This document shows, piece after piece, positions 10,860 to 21,545 of a stretch of 64,000 nucleotides of DNA. The notes beneath the pieces were generated by a model that worked only from the letters and a program-made list of their open reading frames with translations, was not told where the DNA came from and did not search any database. How positions within the stretch are numbered: the first letter of the stretch is position 1; each line of letters begins with the position of its first letter. This DNA comes from Agriotes lineatus. Lineage: Eukaryota; Arthropoda; Insecta; Coleoptera; Elateridae. The DNA is taken from contig CALNHX010005143.1 of NCBI GenBank assembly GCA_940337035.1, positions 1-64,000 on the forward strand. The letters are read 5' to 3'. A program made the position numbers and the translations under genes.

Positions 10860-12060
10860 TCCTATTTATTCTAAGAGATATTGAGTAATTCGTAAAAACA
10901 CAGTTTACTCCTTTTTCACCCCTTAGGGGTGGAATTTTGAAACATTCTTTCAGCCCATATTATCCTGAAATAAACCCACAGCGAAAAATAATTAATAAAT
11001 TTAACACCCGACGCCTTTTCAGTTTTCCCTTTTTACCGCTTTAGGGGTAATTTTAAAATCTATTAAACCACTTTCTAAATATTTTAAGAATGCATCTATA
11101 TGCCAAAAAACAATGGTCTACCTCAATAAACATAGGAGATAAGAAGGGTTCTTTAATTCACCCCGAATCCAGATTTGCACCTTTAGGGGTTGATGAGGGA
11201 AAAATCCTGAAATAAGTTTTTAGACCCTTCTATTGGATACCTGTGCAAGTAAACATCAAGTCAATATGTCATCGGGTCTAAGAGATATTGAGGAATTCGT
11301 AAAAATACAGTTTACCCCTTTTCACCCCCTTAGGAGTAACATTTTAAAATATCTTTAACCACTTTCTAATAATTTTAAGAATACATCTATATGCCAATAA
11401 ATAACGTTCGAATTCAATAAACATAGGAGATACGAAGGGTTCTATAAGTCATCCCGAATGCATATTCGCACCTTTAGGGGGTGATTACGGCAAAATCCTG
11501 AAGTACGTTTCTAGGTATTTGCATTGACAATCTGTGCAACTAAACACCAAGTGGCTATCTCATTGGGTCTAAGAAATATTGAGGAACCCGTGAAAACACA
11601 TTTTACCCCATTTCACCCCCGTAGGGGTGGAATTTCAAAAAAATCCTTTTAACCCATTTTGTTGTGAAATGGAACTCACAGCGAAAAAAATTAATAATTT
11701 TAACCCCCCTTCACCTTTTCAGTTTTTCCTCATTTTACCCCTTTAGGGTTAAAATTTTCCAATTCCCTCACACCCCTTTCTAAATATTTTAAAAATTCAT
11801 CTGTATGCTAAAAAATAATGTTCTAACAGAATAAACATAGCAGATACGAAGAGTTCTATAATTCACCCCCAATCCAGATTTGCACCTTTAAGGGTTGATT
11901 AGGGAAAAATCCTAAAATACGTTTCTAGGTATTTGCATTAATAATCTTTGCAAGCAATCACCAAATCGATATCTTATCAACAACAAACACATTTTATCCC
12001 TTTTCACCCCCTTAGGGGTCGAATTTCAAAAAAATCCGTTGAACCTTCCACCCAATTTTC
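10860..12060. repeat. Decayed tandem repeat with CCCCTTAGGGGT motif
   Basis: The phrase CTAAGAGATATTGAG starts at about 10871, 11278 and (one change) 11569. Each is followed by TTTACCCC-TTTCACCCC-TTAGGGGT and by AACATAGGAGATA further on. A fourth, shorter unit begins near 11990. Spacing is about 405, 290 and 410 bp, so one unit lost about 110 bp. Translation gives nothing. Related sequence (ATCGGTCCAGCCGTTTAGGA, 12821-12840) appears inside the next element. Confidence 0.8.
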
Positions 12061-12903
12061 AAGTTTCTAGTACCAGTGGTTTCGGCTCTGCGTTGATTAG
12101 TCAGGGTTGTGACTTTCCTTTATATGTATAAATATATGTTACGGTTAAAGTGTTTACTTGGCTAGTTTATAGGCTACCTGGATAGTATACAAACTATCCA
12201 AATGTCTGGCTATTTTGATGGAAAATCATATTTCTACTAAAATAGCTATGAATATTGGCTGCAGTGGCGTAACTATCGTATGTGCAGGGGGTGCAAAGAA
12301 CCTCCGCGCCGAATGTATATAGGCGCCGCGGTAGCGGAGTTTTTTGTGAAAATAAAAGTTTTCCTAGAATAGAGGTTCAAAGCGACAACAGACTAAGACT
12401 ATGATACGTGAGCGCCACTGGGCTCTTTTGAGTGCGCAGTCTTTTCTCCTTTTGAGTAGATTAGAAGTTCCAACTCTAGTGTGTGTTTGTGATTCTTATA
12501 TTGCATAGTACATAGTGCATAGTAACATACTATAAATTCAAAGTTTTAAACCGCAAATTTCTGACGATTGCCTCAGATGCAGAGGTCATAGAGTGCCAAA
12601 TTACTTCAAACTACGTATGAAACTGATCTCGATGACGGCTTACTAAAGCAAATTGTACAATTTCGATCTTCGTACACAACTAGTATTAAATATTGCTTAT
12701 CAGTGAAGGAATTTTTTTTTTAAATTCCTAGAACCCGATTGAACCGCCACCTACCGGATCCAATTGTGAATCTATACCATACAGGGACCCTCTCAAACCC
12801 ACACAAAATTTTTTATCAAAATCGGTCCAGCCGTTTAGGAGGAGTTCAGTCACGTACACACGTACAGAAGAATTATATGTATAAAGATATATGGATATAT
12901 GGA

Positions 12904-13390
12904 TGGGGCCATAATTATATATAACAGCAATAAGATAACATGAACCACAAAATAGAATGTTTGAGTAAGAAAGAGATGACCATACAACAAAATTACTTTA
13001 GTAGGCACAATTAGTTGGCATATGTCATAATTAAAGTGAGCGTCAAGCCTACTCGTATATTTGCTACTATGTTTATCTCTTTTTTACTCAAGCAATATGT
13101 GTTATTTTCTTGTTCATGTTATCTCATTGCTGTTATATACCGTGTGTCCACAGGAGGACGCACCATGGGATAACCAAATAGAATAGAAAGATCGGCTAAT
13201 GCTGTGATCGCCGGCACGCTAAAACGTTGTTTTCTGGCTTCTGACTCGCCACTGTATGAAACAATATTGTTATAAATGCTACAAGAAATGGGACGGTGGT
13301 CATAGCACTGGTTGATATTTATATTTTATTAGCATTATCTTATCTCTATGGTGCGTACTCCTGTGGACACACGGTATAATTATGGCCCCA
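12904..13390. repeat. Foldback element interrupted by a mariner-like MITE
   Basis: TGGGGCCATAATTATA at 12904-12919 pairs with TATAATTATGGCCCCA ending at 13390. ATAACAGCAATAAGATAACA (12922-12941) pairs with the segment ending near 13136. The pairing is interrupted only by the MITE at 13140-13374 near the right tip. Confidence 0.75.
13140..13374. repeat. 235-bp mariner/Tc1-type MITE with TA duplication
   Basis: CCGTGTGTCCACAGGAGGAC at the left and the reverse complement of CCGTGTGTCCACAGG at the right, flanked by TA on each side (13138-13139, 13375-13376). An imperfect GCRYACCAT block extends the inverted repeat. It sits inside the foldback element. Confidence 0.85.
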
Positions 13391-13494
13391 TCGGTATTTT
13401 ATTTTTCTTATTTAAATTTGTATTCCTTTTACGTGGTTTTTGTTTTTGTATTTTCCTATGTATTTTTATGTTTCATGTTATATTTTGCGAGTGT

Positions 13495-13868
13495 TTGATG
13501 TAGTGGTAAAATCTATTCTACTTTATGGGTCGGAATCGTGGACGGTTACAGAACTGGTAAAGATCTTTGGGACCGAACAAATCAGGTGGACATTAATATA
13601 GAAATTAAGAGAAGAAAATATGGATGGTTAGGGCATACGTTGCGAAAAAATAAAACTGAAATTTGCATAAAGTTTTGATTGGAAACTTTAGAGTGTCAGA
13701 AACAGAGGACACCAGCGAAAAACGTGAAGGAGAACTGTAAAACAAGAGACAGGAAAGACTATAGCACAACTGAGCCAAAGAGCAAAGGAAAATGACAACT
13801 GGAGAGAATATACGAATACCCTATGTCCCAATAGGGAATAATGAGATTATTATTATTATTATTATTAT
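13495..13868 (+). pseudogene. RTE-like 3' end with (ATT)n tail
   Basis: The plus strand, with frameshifts, reads SILLYGSESWTV, then KLRRRKYGWLGHTLRKN, then a basic stretch and ANDNWREYTN-like end. These are the thumb and C-terminal blocks of an RTE-type reverse transcriptase. It terminates in an (ATT)n run (13849-13868), as expected for the simple-repeat tail of such elements. It is strongly 5' truncated. Confidence 0.75.
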
Positions 13869-14295
13869 GTTGTATTTAATGTTTCATGTTAAGAAAAGAG
13901 CTTATTAACTTTCTTTTAAATTTAAAGTGTTGCATGACCAAAAATTACCCCCCCCCCCTTTTTTTCTGAAACTTCTGGTCTACAGCGGCTATCATTTATT
14001 CTTGCACACCGGCGCCAAACCGTCTTGTTACGCCACTGATTGGCTGGTTTGTATACTATCCAGCTAGTTTACAAACAATACAAGATTTATCGTTAAAGTA
14101 CAAACCACAAGAAAAGTACACAAATTAACCGTTGTTTTTGGCTAGTTTACAAACTATCCACAGTATTTGGTTAAAGTGCGAACTTAATATTAGTAGTAAT
14201 ACATAATAACCAACTCGTTGGTTAGTATGTAAACTAACTAATTCCATTTGGCTAATTTATTAGAAAAGTGAGGTTATGTTTATGGCAAGTTCTGT

Positions 14296-14709
14296 GTGTT
14301 ATTGTTTACTGTCTTGTCTTGTGAAATTTGTTTAAGGATAGGCATCTGGTTATTAAAAACGAATCTACAGCAACAATTTGAAAACCTGCTTTTGCAAGTT
14401 TACGAACTTTTGCAACGTATAAAGAGAATACGCGAAACTGGACCCAATACTAGTAACAAAAATGATTATTATATGGTAAATACTTATGATTTACAGAGAA
14501 TCGAATCATCTTATGTAATCTTACATAAAAGATCTGGAAAGATTATTTTACGTTTGAGTGCATGTTATAATGCCATTAAAGCTGCCCACCAGGGAACTGG
14601 GCATGGAGGTCCTCAAGCAACAACAAAATTATTAAATGAAAAGTATTACAACTTAACACAGGAAGTAGTACCTGCATATCACTTTTGTTTTTTACTTATT
14701 TTTAAGTAG
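14296..14709 (+). pseudogene. Integrase zinc-binding (H2C2)-like N-terminal fragment
   Basis: This is a 137-codon ORF. Its middle, NKNDYYMVNTYDLQRIESS followed by AIKAAHQGTGHGGPQATT and NITQEV-like sequence, resembles the N-terminal region of KRBA2/Ginger-type integrase-like proteins. There the two histidines of HxxxxGHGG belong to an HHCC zinc-binding module. The two cysteines and the whole catalytic core are absent; the ORF ends in unrelated hydrophobic residues. The first 20 or so residues also look unrelated, so the true start is unclear. It lies inside the foldback cassette 14194-16544. It is more likely a captured or decayed transposon fragment than a working host gene. Confidence 0.55.
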
Positions 14710-14999
14710 TAATAGCAATGTTATGTTGTACCTATAAATAAACTTTATTTTTGACCAAGAATGATTTTGCTATCCTAAACTAAATTAACCAAATGGAATA
14801 GGTTAGTTTACATTAGGGTTGCCAACTTTCGAATATAAAATCAAAGGACAAGCCAGCGCCGCAAGCAATTCGCCGAAGGCTCACATTTTTTAGGGTGCCA
14901 CGCAAAAAAACCGTTTTTGGTCTATAAAAAAAATTTTTTTTTTGGTGCATTCACCAAAATAATACTAATATAAGCTATATGAAAATTTATTTTATTTTT

Positions 15000-16190
15000 A
15001 CTTCCTTTTACAATAAATGAAGTATTGGATTCACTCCAAAAATTCGAAATTGAGTTTTCAACAGATCTTCACGTTTTAGAGTCCCCTGAACTCAAGAAAC
15101 ATATTTTTGTTCATTGGTCTGTCTGTTTGTGTGTGTGTCTGTCTGTCTGTGAACAGAATATCTCAAAAACCAAAAGAGGAATGGCGTTGAAACTTCGTAT
15201 ATAAGTTTTGTGTACTATCTAGATGCGACAGCAAGCTTTTGAAAAAAATCATATAACCGGAAGTAGGTGTTTACTCTTGCGATTTTTCAGTTTTTTCGAA
15301 TTTTTTCAAAAACGGCTTTAACGATTTTTTTTAATTTTACATTTTTATTACATTTTTCATGTGTATTGATGTGAGATAGGTGATTTTCCAGTTGAATACC
15401 TCTAAAATGGGTTGCTTTTGTTTTTTTTTTATTACATTTTTGAATTCAGCTTAAAAGGAAGTTGTGTGCGTGTATCACTCCAGATTTTTAATATAATAAT
15501 ACGCATAGAAGTAGATCATCATTCATAATCTATAGCCTCTTTTACCTTTCGGTGTCGAGGACCATTCATACCTCGCGGGAAGTGCAACGGAGGTAATGCG
15601 CCGCACGCGACTTACATTACGCTCCCCCGCATGCAAACATACCACACACACAACAACTTACATCTAACTTAACTAATAGATTCAAATCCACTGCCGCTCC
15701 GAGAAAATTCTCGGCTACGGCCAGATTTGAACCCATGTCCACCTGGTTGCTAAGCAGACAACAAGACCACTCAACCACTGAGGTAGATATAAAATCATAT
15801 TAAAAAAGGTGAGTATTTATTAAAAATAAAGCATCAATTTCTGTCTGTCCTGTTTAACAAACACAATAACACATATAAAAAACATAAACCAAAAACCAAA
15901 CAGTTATTCTAGTCGAGTGCATACTTAAAAATCTAGTGTGATACACGCACACAACTTCCTTTTATAGTGATCTTATAATTAGCCAAAAATTTGATTTTTA
16001 ATTTTTAAGCATTTGTCAAAATTTTTCAAAAATTACAAATTCTACATAACCCGTACAAAATAGAGCGTTAGTTGAAGAAAAAATTTTCTCTAAAATTTTA
16101 AACTAAATTAAAAAATGTAATAGTAATATACTGGGTGTTCTATTTAAAATAGAAGTTAATAAACAAAAGAAAAAAAAACAAAAGGAACCC
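15000..16190. repeat. Inverted pair of the TGTCTGTC-containing repeat family
   Basis: The left copy (about 15000-15485) runs from ACTTCCTTTTACAATAAATG through a TCTG-rich run (15118-15152) to GGAAGTTGTGTGCGTGTATC. The right copy (about 15935-16190) is reverse-oriented and starts GTGATACACGCACACAACTT. Both match the tandem copies at 62599-63900. The SINE at 15500-15790 lies between them. Confidence 0.75.
15500..15790 (-). mobile_element. tRNA-derived SINE
   Basis: The minus strand begins CTACCTCAGTGGTTGAGTGG, a good internal promoter A box, and has GGGTTCAAATCTGG, a good B box, about 45 bases on. The spacing suits a tRNA with a long variable arm. About 200 bases of unrelated body follow, including CGAGAATTTTCTCGG, ending near 15500. 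The tRNA-like part does not fold into a convincing full tRNA, so I call a SINE head, not a tRNA gene. Confidence 0.65.
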
Positions 16191-16559
16191 AATACACATT
16201 AAAAATGTAAAGTTTGAAAAAATTGTAAAACCTCATATGGCTTATTTGCCTTGGTCCTACGGGCCTCGGCAACTAAATCCACATTCGTGTTAAAAAGGTA
16301 AACTTCAGTGCCTTGGTATACAAATTACTATTAAGCATTAAATGGGACATATTTTTATTTTGAATATTAGTTTTTTAAGGTACTGATAAATGTTTTGGTT
16401 TTAAAGGACATTTAGCGTCCTTTGACACCTTATTAAAGGACAAAGGACTTTATTTTGAAATAAAGGACTGTCCTTTGAAATAAAGGACGGTTGGCAACCC
16501 TAGTTTACATACTAACCAACGAGTTGGTTATTATGTATTACTACGAATATATATATATA

Positions 16560-17354
16560 TACTCGGTATCGGCATATCGGCCATATCGGCCGAATTAGGG
16601 ATATATCGGTATCGGTCATATCGGCCTTCCTTTTTGCCGATATATCGGCAAAAGTGAATTTCCTTTCAATATTTAATATTTTAATATTTATTATAAGAAA
16701 TGAACAATAAAATGTAAATAATCATTGTGGAGTATAAAATATAACTACTATCTAATATTGAAAATTCATTTTTTGTAAATTATTATGTAAAAACATTAGG
16801 CTCTCCATCCAGTGTGTTGCATCATGTAGCGAAATATCTTCCAGCTTCTGGAATGCACTGCATCAGCAAAAAAGAAAAAGGTAAAGGTTCAGGGTCATTT
16901 AAATTCCCCCAGCTGGGGGCCCCTTGCGTCCCTCTTCAGCCAATAACGGGAATATTTCAGAATGGGTGGAGAATGTAAGAGAGGCCACTAGTTCACAGAG
17001 CTCGGTCCATCAGGAAAAACATTCGATCAGGCGATGCCATTTCAAGGTCTTGCATCATCAGAAATTGTTAACAATACTAATAGGTCAAGAAAAAAATGAC
17101 TGTTAAATTGCGTTATTAAAACGAAATGACAAGAAGACACCTCCATAAGCAAACCTAAGCTAGAGTTCGTATTTAGGGGATTACCCCGCCCGAATCAAGC
17201 AAGCAGCGGCGCACATGTGCTTGCACGTAGTCAAAAAGTAGTGGAGAGAGCAATGAGAATATATCGGCCGATATATCGGCGTATCGGCCTCGATTATATC
17301 GGTATCGGCCGATATATCGGTATCGGCCAAAAAACTCGTATCGGTGCATCCCTA
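16560..17354. repeat. hAT-like element with TATCGGCC subterminal repeats
   Basis: The right end reads CGGTGCATCCCTA (17342-17354), the reverse of the common hAT start TAGGGATGCACCG. Both ends are packed with GATATATCGGCC and GGTATCGGCC units (16560-16650 and 17255-17335). A TAGGGAT also occurs at 16596. No target duplication or transposase was found, so the left boundary is uncertain. Confidence 0.6.
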
Positions 17355-17696
17355 AATTATACCTATAGTGAACTCAATCCGGGGACACACACTATATATA
17401 GATTAGAAATAAAAAAACATCCAGTGTAGCTTATTACTATTTACTTTGAATTACAAAAGCTGAAACAACGAATGAAAAGGTTTAGGACACAGGTTCATAT
17501 CCAAAAATTTCCTGGTGATTTTTCATCAGAAACTCAGGACTATTTAAAAAAACGAAGTCGATGATTGCTGATTAAATACGAAACGTCGAATACAAAAATG
17601 ATAACGTTATCTTTAATTCCATTAAAAGTTACTATAAAGACGTTTGATCAGTTTCCCTTTACCTTTAATTTTATCAGTAATAATATATTAAGAGCA
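17355..17696. other. Noncoding; nothing recognised
   Basis: AT-rich, no coding signal. Confidence 0.3.
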
Positions 17697-17838
17697 AAGT
17701 ATTTTGCCAGTAAAAATGTTTTACGAAAGTATTTTGTTTTGGCAATGACACAAGACAAACTAACTTGAGTTAGTTTGTCGAGGAGCATTGCCAAAAAACA
17801 ACAAATCTTGAGTAAAACATTTTCCAAGCAAAATCATG
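17697..17838. repeat. Perfect-centre palindrome of about 140 bp
   Basis: The centre ACAAACTAACTTGAGTTAGT is near 17755-17775. Arms extend through TTTTGGCAATG and ATGTTTTAC to AAAGTATTTTGCC on the left and GGCAAAATACTTT-like sequence on the right. It is probably a foldback MITE; the ends are not exact. Confidence 0.6.
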
Positions 17839-18214
17839 AGCCCGAAATACATGTTATGGACTATTTCTCAAGTATCGGTTCATTTTGACATTTATAGTGA
17901 TGCACAATGACAGTTTTAAATGACGTTTTTGAAATGTCACCTTGATTAAAACAACATATTTAGTGGTTGCCATGGATATCAGTGGTAAAAGAAACTGATA
18001 AAATCCCAAGGGAAAATTTTGATTTTTTGCCACTATAAAAGCACGTGATTGGTTGAATTTTGAAAAATCATGGCATTTGATTGGCTAATAAGAAATGCGG
18101 GAAATAGTCGCCGAAAAAAAAATAGAATTAAAAATCCAAAAATTCGGGCTTTTTAAGTTTAAGATAACTCACAAACGAAAAACAAAGATTTCTCGGAGTA
18201 ATTTTGTTAAACCT
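17839..18214. other. Noncoding; nothing recognised
   Basis: AT-rich; it lies just inside the TA-flanked terminus at 18215-18298 and may belong to that element. Confidence 0.3.
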
Positions 18215-18298
18215 TTAATTACCTAACTTATTCCCATTTAACCAAATTTGTATCTCTTACTATTAACAAGTTCCCCCCTCCTTATCTTGGACATACTG
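18215..18298 (-). repeat. Tc1/mariner-type terminus (right-facing end)
   Basis: The reverse strand reads CAGTATGTCCAAGATAAGGA, then AATAGTAAGAGATACAAATT, matching the end at 9670-9765. TA follows at 18299-18300. Confidence 0.6.
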
Positions 18299-18559
18299 TA
18301 TAAAAATACCAAAATTATATCACTGTTTTATAATAATTTAAATTCTGTATTTACCCAGAAAAGTACCAAAATCAGTACATGTGCTGCACTCTATTCGCAG
18401 CTTCAATAAGTGTTACGGCTACCGTGTTAAATTTACAGTTGTCTTTAAAAATAAACTCATTATTAAATAACCAAAAATTGTATACTTAGCGTTACTGCTC
18501 TGTAGTGATAACCACTATCTTTTTTGTGCAAACTTACGTAGGGATACTTGAAATTTAAC
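18299..18559. other. Noncoding; nothing recognised
   Basis: AT-rich with no coding signal. Confidence 0.3.
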
Positions 18560-18754
18560 ATTAACAATTTTGAAATTCTTGACGTCACGCCCAACGTCAG
18601 CGCCGAAACCGTGTATGTCAAAGTCGGTTAAGTAGTTCACTAGTCAACATCACTTGGATGCGTTAGCCACGTACCGCAATATTCTGAGTGAAATTAAGTT
18701 CGTTTGGAGTGAAAACGAATAGAAATAAATAGATAGTTGCAAAAATAAACACAG
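18560..18754 (+). promoter_or_regulatory. Candidate host promoter and noncoding first exon
   Basis: A locally CpG-richer patch (18580-18720, with GACGTCACGCCCAACGTCAG at 18580-18599) precedes an A-rich stretch ending ACACAG followed by GTAAGC at 18755. That is a strong splice-donor match on the plus strand. There is no ATG-led ORF, so any exon would be 5' UTR. The target gene is not in sight. This is a guess from composition and a single splice signal. Confidence 0.3.
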
Positions 18755-18760
18755 GTAAGC

Positions 18761-19307
18761 TGGTAATGCTTTCTATTAAACGATCTGAGTACAGGCCTTG
18801 TCAGTTGTCAACATTTTAAACCGTTAAACTGTACATGCCGATTTAAGTGGTTATTGCTAAAATTGCATGTTTTACTGTTGTACTTACCGCTGTTGGTCGT
18901 TTCACGTAAGTAGTACAAGTCACAAATACACTTTTGAAGTGGAAAAACCCATGAAATGCCAATTTAAATTCAAATCCCGGTTGCAGTGGTGTTTTTAAGG
19001 TTTTGTGATTGCTATGTGGCGCCACGTTGTGGCCAATCGGTCTACTATTGGAGGGTTAATTCAAATTTGAATTTAATTTCTGAACCGAGAATTTTCCGGG
19101 GTGAAATTGACCAAAATATGCAGTTTTACTCATAATAAGGTCTAAATCAAAGGCAGGGCTTATTATTTTAATAAGGGGACACTTAAATTAACGTGAATTG
19201 AAAATGGAAATTGTTTTAACCAGTTGTGAACTAGCTACTTTGAAGTCTCTCGGGCAGTGTACGGTTTGCCCAAGTGAGAATAAAATTAAACTTACACCAA
19301 ATTATAA
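18761..19307. other. Noncoding; possible intron
   Basis: No recognisable gene or repeat. Confidence 0.3.
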
Positions 19308-19315
19308 CTCCTTAA

Positions 19316-20490
19316 TAGGGATGCTCCGAAGCTTTGCTTCGGTATTCAGCCGATTCCGTTCTTTTTTAAAGTATTCGATTTTGGTTGAATCAAAGGGATG
19401 CTTTGACCAAACGACCAGAGCAAGAAAATTTGAGTTGCAGCTTTACCACATATTTTATGTTTAATCTGTGTCGGTGCGAACAATAGCTTTCTCATGGTGG
19501 AATCAGAAAAAAAGCTTCTACGACTTCTATGATCAATTATGTCAAAAGTAAGACTCTTAAATATGCCAAAACACTATATCGGAAAAGAAACACCGGTAAC
19601 TGCAAGTGGTAGTGTAAGTACAGCGAGGCAACAACTGTCCTTAAATTAAGTTAAGCAAACATTGCTTGAAATTATAGAAAAATCAAATAAATGGGATATC
19701 AACGATAAACGTGCAAAATCTTGATGCTGTTCAATAGATAACATCGAATAAAATTAATGCATTAGACAGTATGCACTACTGTTTAGTTATAAAGGATTTA
19801 CTAGGCTGATAAGCAAAGTTGTCCGTAATTACAATTTACCTGGGCGAAAATTCTCTGATTTAATCATTCCTGATACTTAGGACGGTGTAGTAGCACTATT
19901 ATTTTCAGTATCTTACCTTATTTTCTTAGTTATAATAATTGTTATAATTTTTATAACTTTTTTGAATCGTTTTCTTATTTATTCGAAAACAAAATCAATC
20001 AGTTTATTGTGTTCTTGTGTCCTGAATTTTTGTTGCAATTTGATCGTTGACCGACTGGCGTTTAACAGCATTTTAGGTTGTTTTATTTTTCATACCAACT
20101 GTAGAACACAATTACCTCAGTTTCTGTTACAAAGTAAAAAGCACGGCAGTGTGGGAAGGGTAACTTTTGGTGCAACGGGAATGACCGGGAAATATGAATT
20201 TTGAAGTCATGAGTACAAAAATGTGCTTTTTTTACACTACAATTTAACAGAGATTAACTTTGATCTTTATTTGCTTTGTGCTTTTTTACACAATACACAA
20301 TTTGTGTGTTTGTGCAATGCTTTATTATTTGTATTTTCTTTTGCAATATAGTAAATAATGTGGGAATATGTTTTTATTTTGAAATATAGTTACGGGATGC
20401 TTCATCCAAAGCTTAAGTGGTTTGGCAATAATTTAAACCGAATATTCAGTATTCAGCTATTCAGTCAAACCCTACTTTCGTACATCCCTA
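19316..20490. mobile_element. hAT-type element, 1.18 kb, with exact 8-bp duplication
   Basis: Starts TAGGGATGCTCCGAAGC and ends TACATCCCTA, flanked by CTCCTTAA at 19308-19315 and 20491-20498. Subterminal GAATATTCAGTATTCAGC-like repeats occur near both ends. No transposase is readable. It landed at the very end of an older ZMYM1/hAT-like transposase remnant on the minus strand. Confidence 0.9.
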
Positions 20491-20498
20491 CTCCTTAA

Positions 20499-20672
20499 TA
20501 CTTCAGCCATTTCGCTTTGTTCAGACAGATAATCTATTATAGAATCACTATTAATATTGAATACAATAGATTCAACTGACATTAACATAAGGAATTCCAA
20601 ATGTTCATTAGTTAAAATACTTCTTAACCGACTTTCAGTTATTTTTAGCTTAGAAAAACTTCTCGCAACCAA
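20499..20672 (-). pseudogene. hAT dimerisation-domain remnant (ZMYM1-like)
   Basis: The minus strand reads RSFSKLKITESRLRSILTN, then LMLMSVES and DYLSEQ. This is the C-terminal dimerisation block of hAT transposases that are often annotated as zinc-finger MYM-type protein 1-like. Only about 55 residues remain, and the end is interrupted by the hAT insertion at 19316-20490. It is a dead fragment. Confidence 0.75.
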
Positions 20673-20881
20673 CTGAAGTGACTGAAGGAGTCAACAAAAA
20701 TTATGTTTGGAACAACAAATTACCATATGCAGAAAGAAGAATGCAAATTATATTTCTTTAAAAATATGTGTACAGAACTTGCATTAAAAATGAAAATAAC
20801 TTTCTTCGGAGAAACGTGTATTGAGATCTAAGGTCTGTTCATTTCCAAGATAGAGCGCACGTAAACAATTGCACGGGCTGT

Positions 20882-21220
20882 TTACGTGATCACTGCATTG
20901 AATAGTGCAGTATCAGCACCATTCTTGTCAAAATTGTCTATGGAATCGACATCTTTCTTACGATTGTGATTTGTTTTAGGCGCCAAGAATGTGGGCGAGT
21001 TTTTGTATTCACGAATAACGTTATATACAAATGCATAACATACTCCAGTTGTACTGGCAACTTTATTAACAATATCGCGACCAACATCCGCATTAGTTTC
21101 CCGCATTTCTGCTTTATATATATTTAAAATCAGATTTTTCTTTTGTATATTCTTCATCATCATCAATCCTTCTGCTTTATTGAAGCATACTATCCATTCA
21201 CAAAACTCGTGAACTGTCAA
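20882..21220 (-). pseudogene. IS630/Tc1-like transposase N-terminal region
   Basis: The minus ORF contains KNIQKKNLILNIYKAEM, then VNKVASTTGVCYAFVYNVIR and KKDVDSIDNFDK. This layout, a helix-turn-helix region ahead of a basic linker, matches the N-terminus of DDE_3-type (IS630/Tc1-like) transposases common in insects. The DDE core is absent: after ALFNAVIT the sequence runs into the terminal repeat of the element. The first ten or so residues overlap a motif repeated at 27121-27150, so the true start is unclear. Confidence 0.6.
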
Positions 21221-21229
21221 AATGCTATC

Positions 21230-21545
21230 AAGTTGGTACCTTGTTTTAATTGTGGTTTGGAACTTCTGCTTACTGATTTTGGCAGCACTGAAATTTTTCT
21301 TCTTCTTCTTCTCGTCTTCTCATTTACCGTCGGACACGGTGTTGAGGAGTTTTACACATTCACAATTTCTACCCTATGTCATTTCAAGTCACTATTATTG
21401 CACGTTTGATTACACTTTTATTTGTCACTTTTGCACATTTTTTCCCACTTCTTTCTGTTCTTTGCAGTCTCTTTTGCTTCCCTCCAGTTTAGTCCTCTTT
21501 CATTAACAATCTCTGCCATTTTCTTGTTCCACGTCATATTAAATT
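21230..21545 (-). pseudogene. RTE-like 3' end with (GAA)n tail
   Basis: The minus strand reads MAEIVNERGLNWREAKETA and KNRKKWEKMCKS, the very C-terminus of RTE-type reverse transcriptases. A 3' UTR and a (GAA)n simple repeat (21297-21314 as TTC on the plus strand) follow. It is severely 5' truncated. The orientation is set by the tail. Confidence 0.65.

Larger units (their letters stand above)
12262..14038. mobile_element. hAT-type element, 1.78 kb, with nested insertions
   Basis: The termini CAGTGGCGTAAC (12262-12273) and GTTACGCCACTG (14027-14038) are perfect inverted repeats. They are flanked by an exact 8-bp duplication, ATTGGCTG (12254-12261 and 14039-14046). That length and the CAGTGGCG start are hallmarks of hAT elements. 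No hAT transposase domain is readable. Inside are a foldback element (12904-13390) that itself holds a mariner-like MITE, and an RTE 3' end (13495-13868). It lies in an older repeat containing GCTAGTTTACAAAC. Confidence 0.85.
14814..16502. mobile_element. hAT-type element, 1.69 kb, non-autonomous
   Basis: The ends TAGGGTTGCCAAC (14814-14826) and GTTGGCAACCCTA (16490-16502) are inverted, and an exact 8-bp duplication GTTTACAT flanks them (14806-14813, 16503-16510). Subterminal AAAGGAC motifs recur at both ends. No transposase is present. The interior is other repeats: two inverted copies of the family seen at 62.6-63.9 kb, with a tRNA-derived SINE between them. Confidence 0.9.
14194..16544. 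mobile_element. Foldback cassette enclosing an integrase-like fragment
   Basis: The left arm GTAATACATAATAACCAACT (14196-14215) continues through CGTTGGTTAGTATGTAAACTAAC to about 14262. The right arm is its reverse complement, split between 14778-14813 and 16503-16544 by the hAT element at 14814-16502. Between the arms lies the ORF at 14296-14709. With the hAT insertion removed, the cassette is about 660 bp. The CTAGTTTACAAAC motif also repeats just outside it (12150-12200, 14050-14150). Confidence 0.7.

Noticed and set aside
14296..14709. A functional host KRBA2-like gene
   Set aside because: The zinc module is incomplete, the integrase core is missing, and it lies between inverted arms of a mobile cassette.
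15720..15790. A tRNA gene on the minus strand
   Set aside because: A and B boxes are present but no full cloverleaf could be formed, and a 200-bp body follows; a SINE head explains it better.
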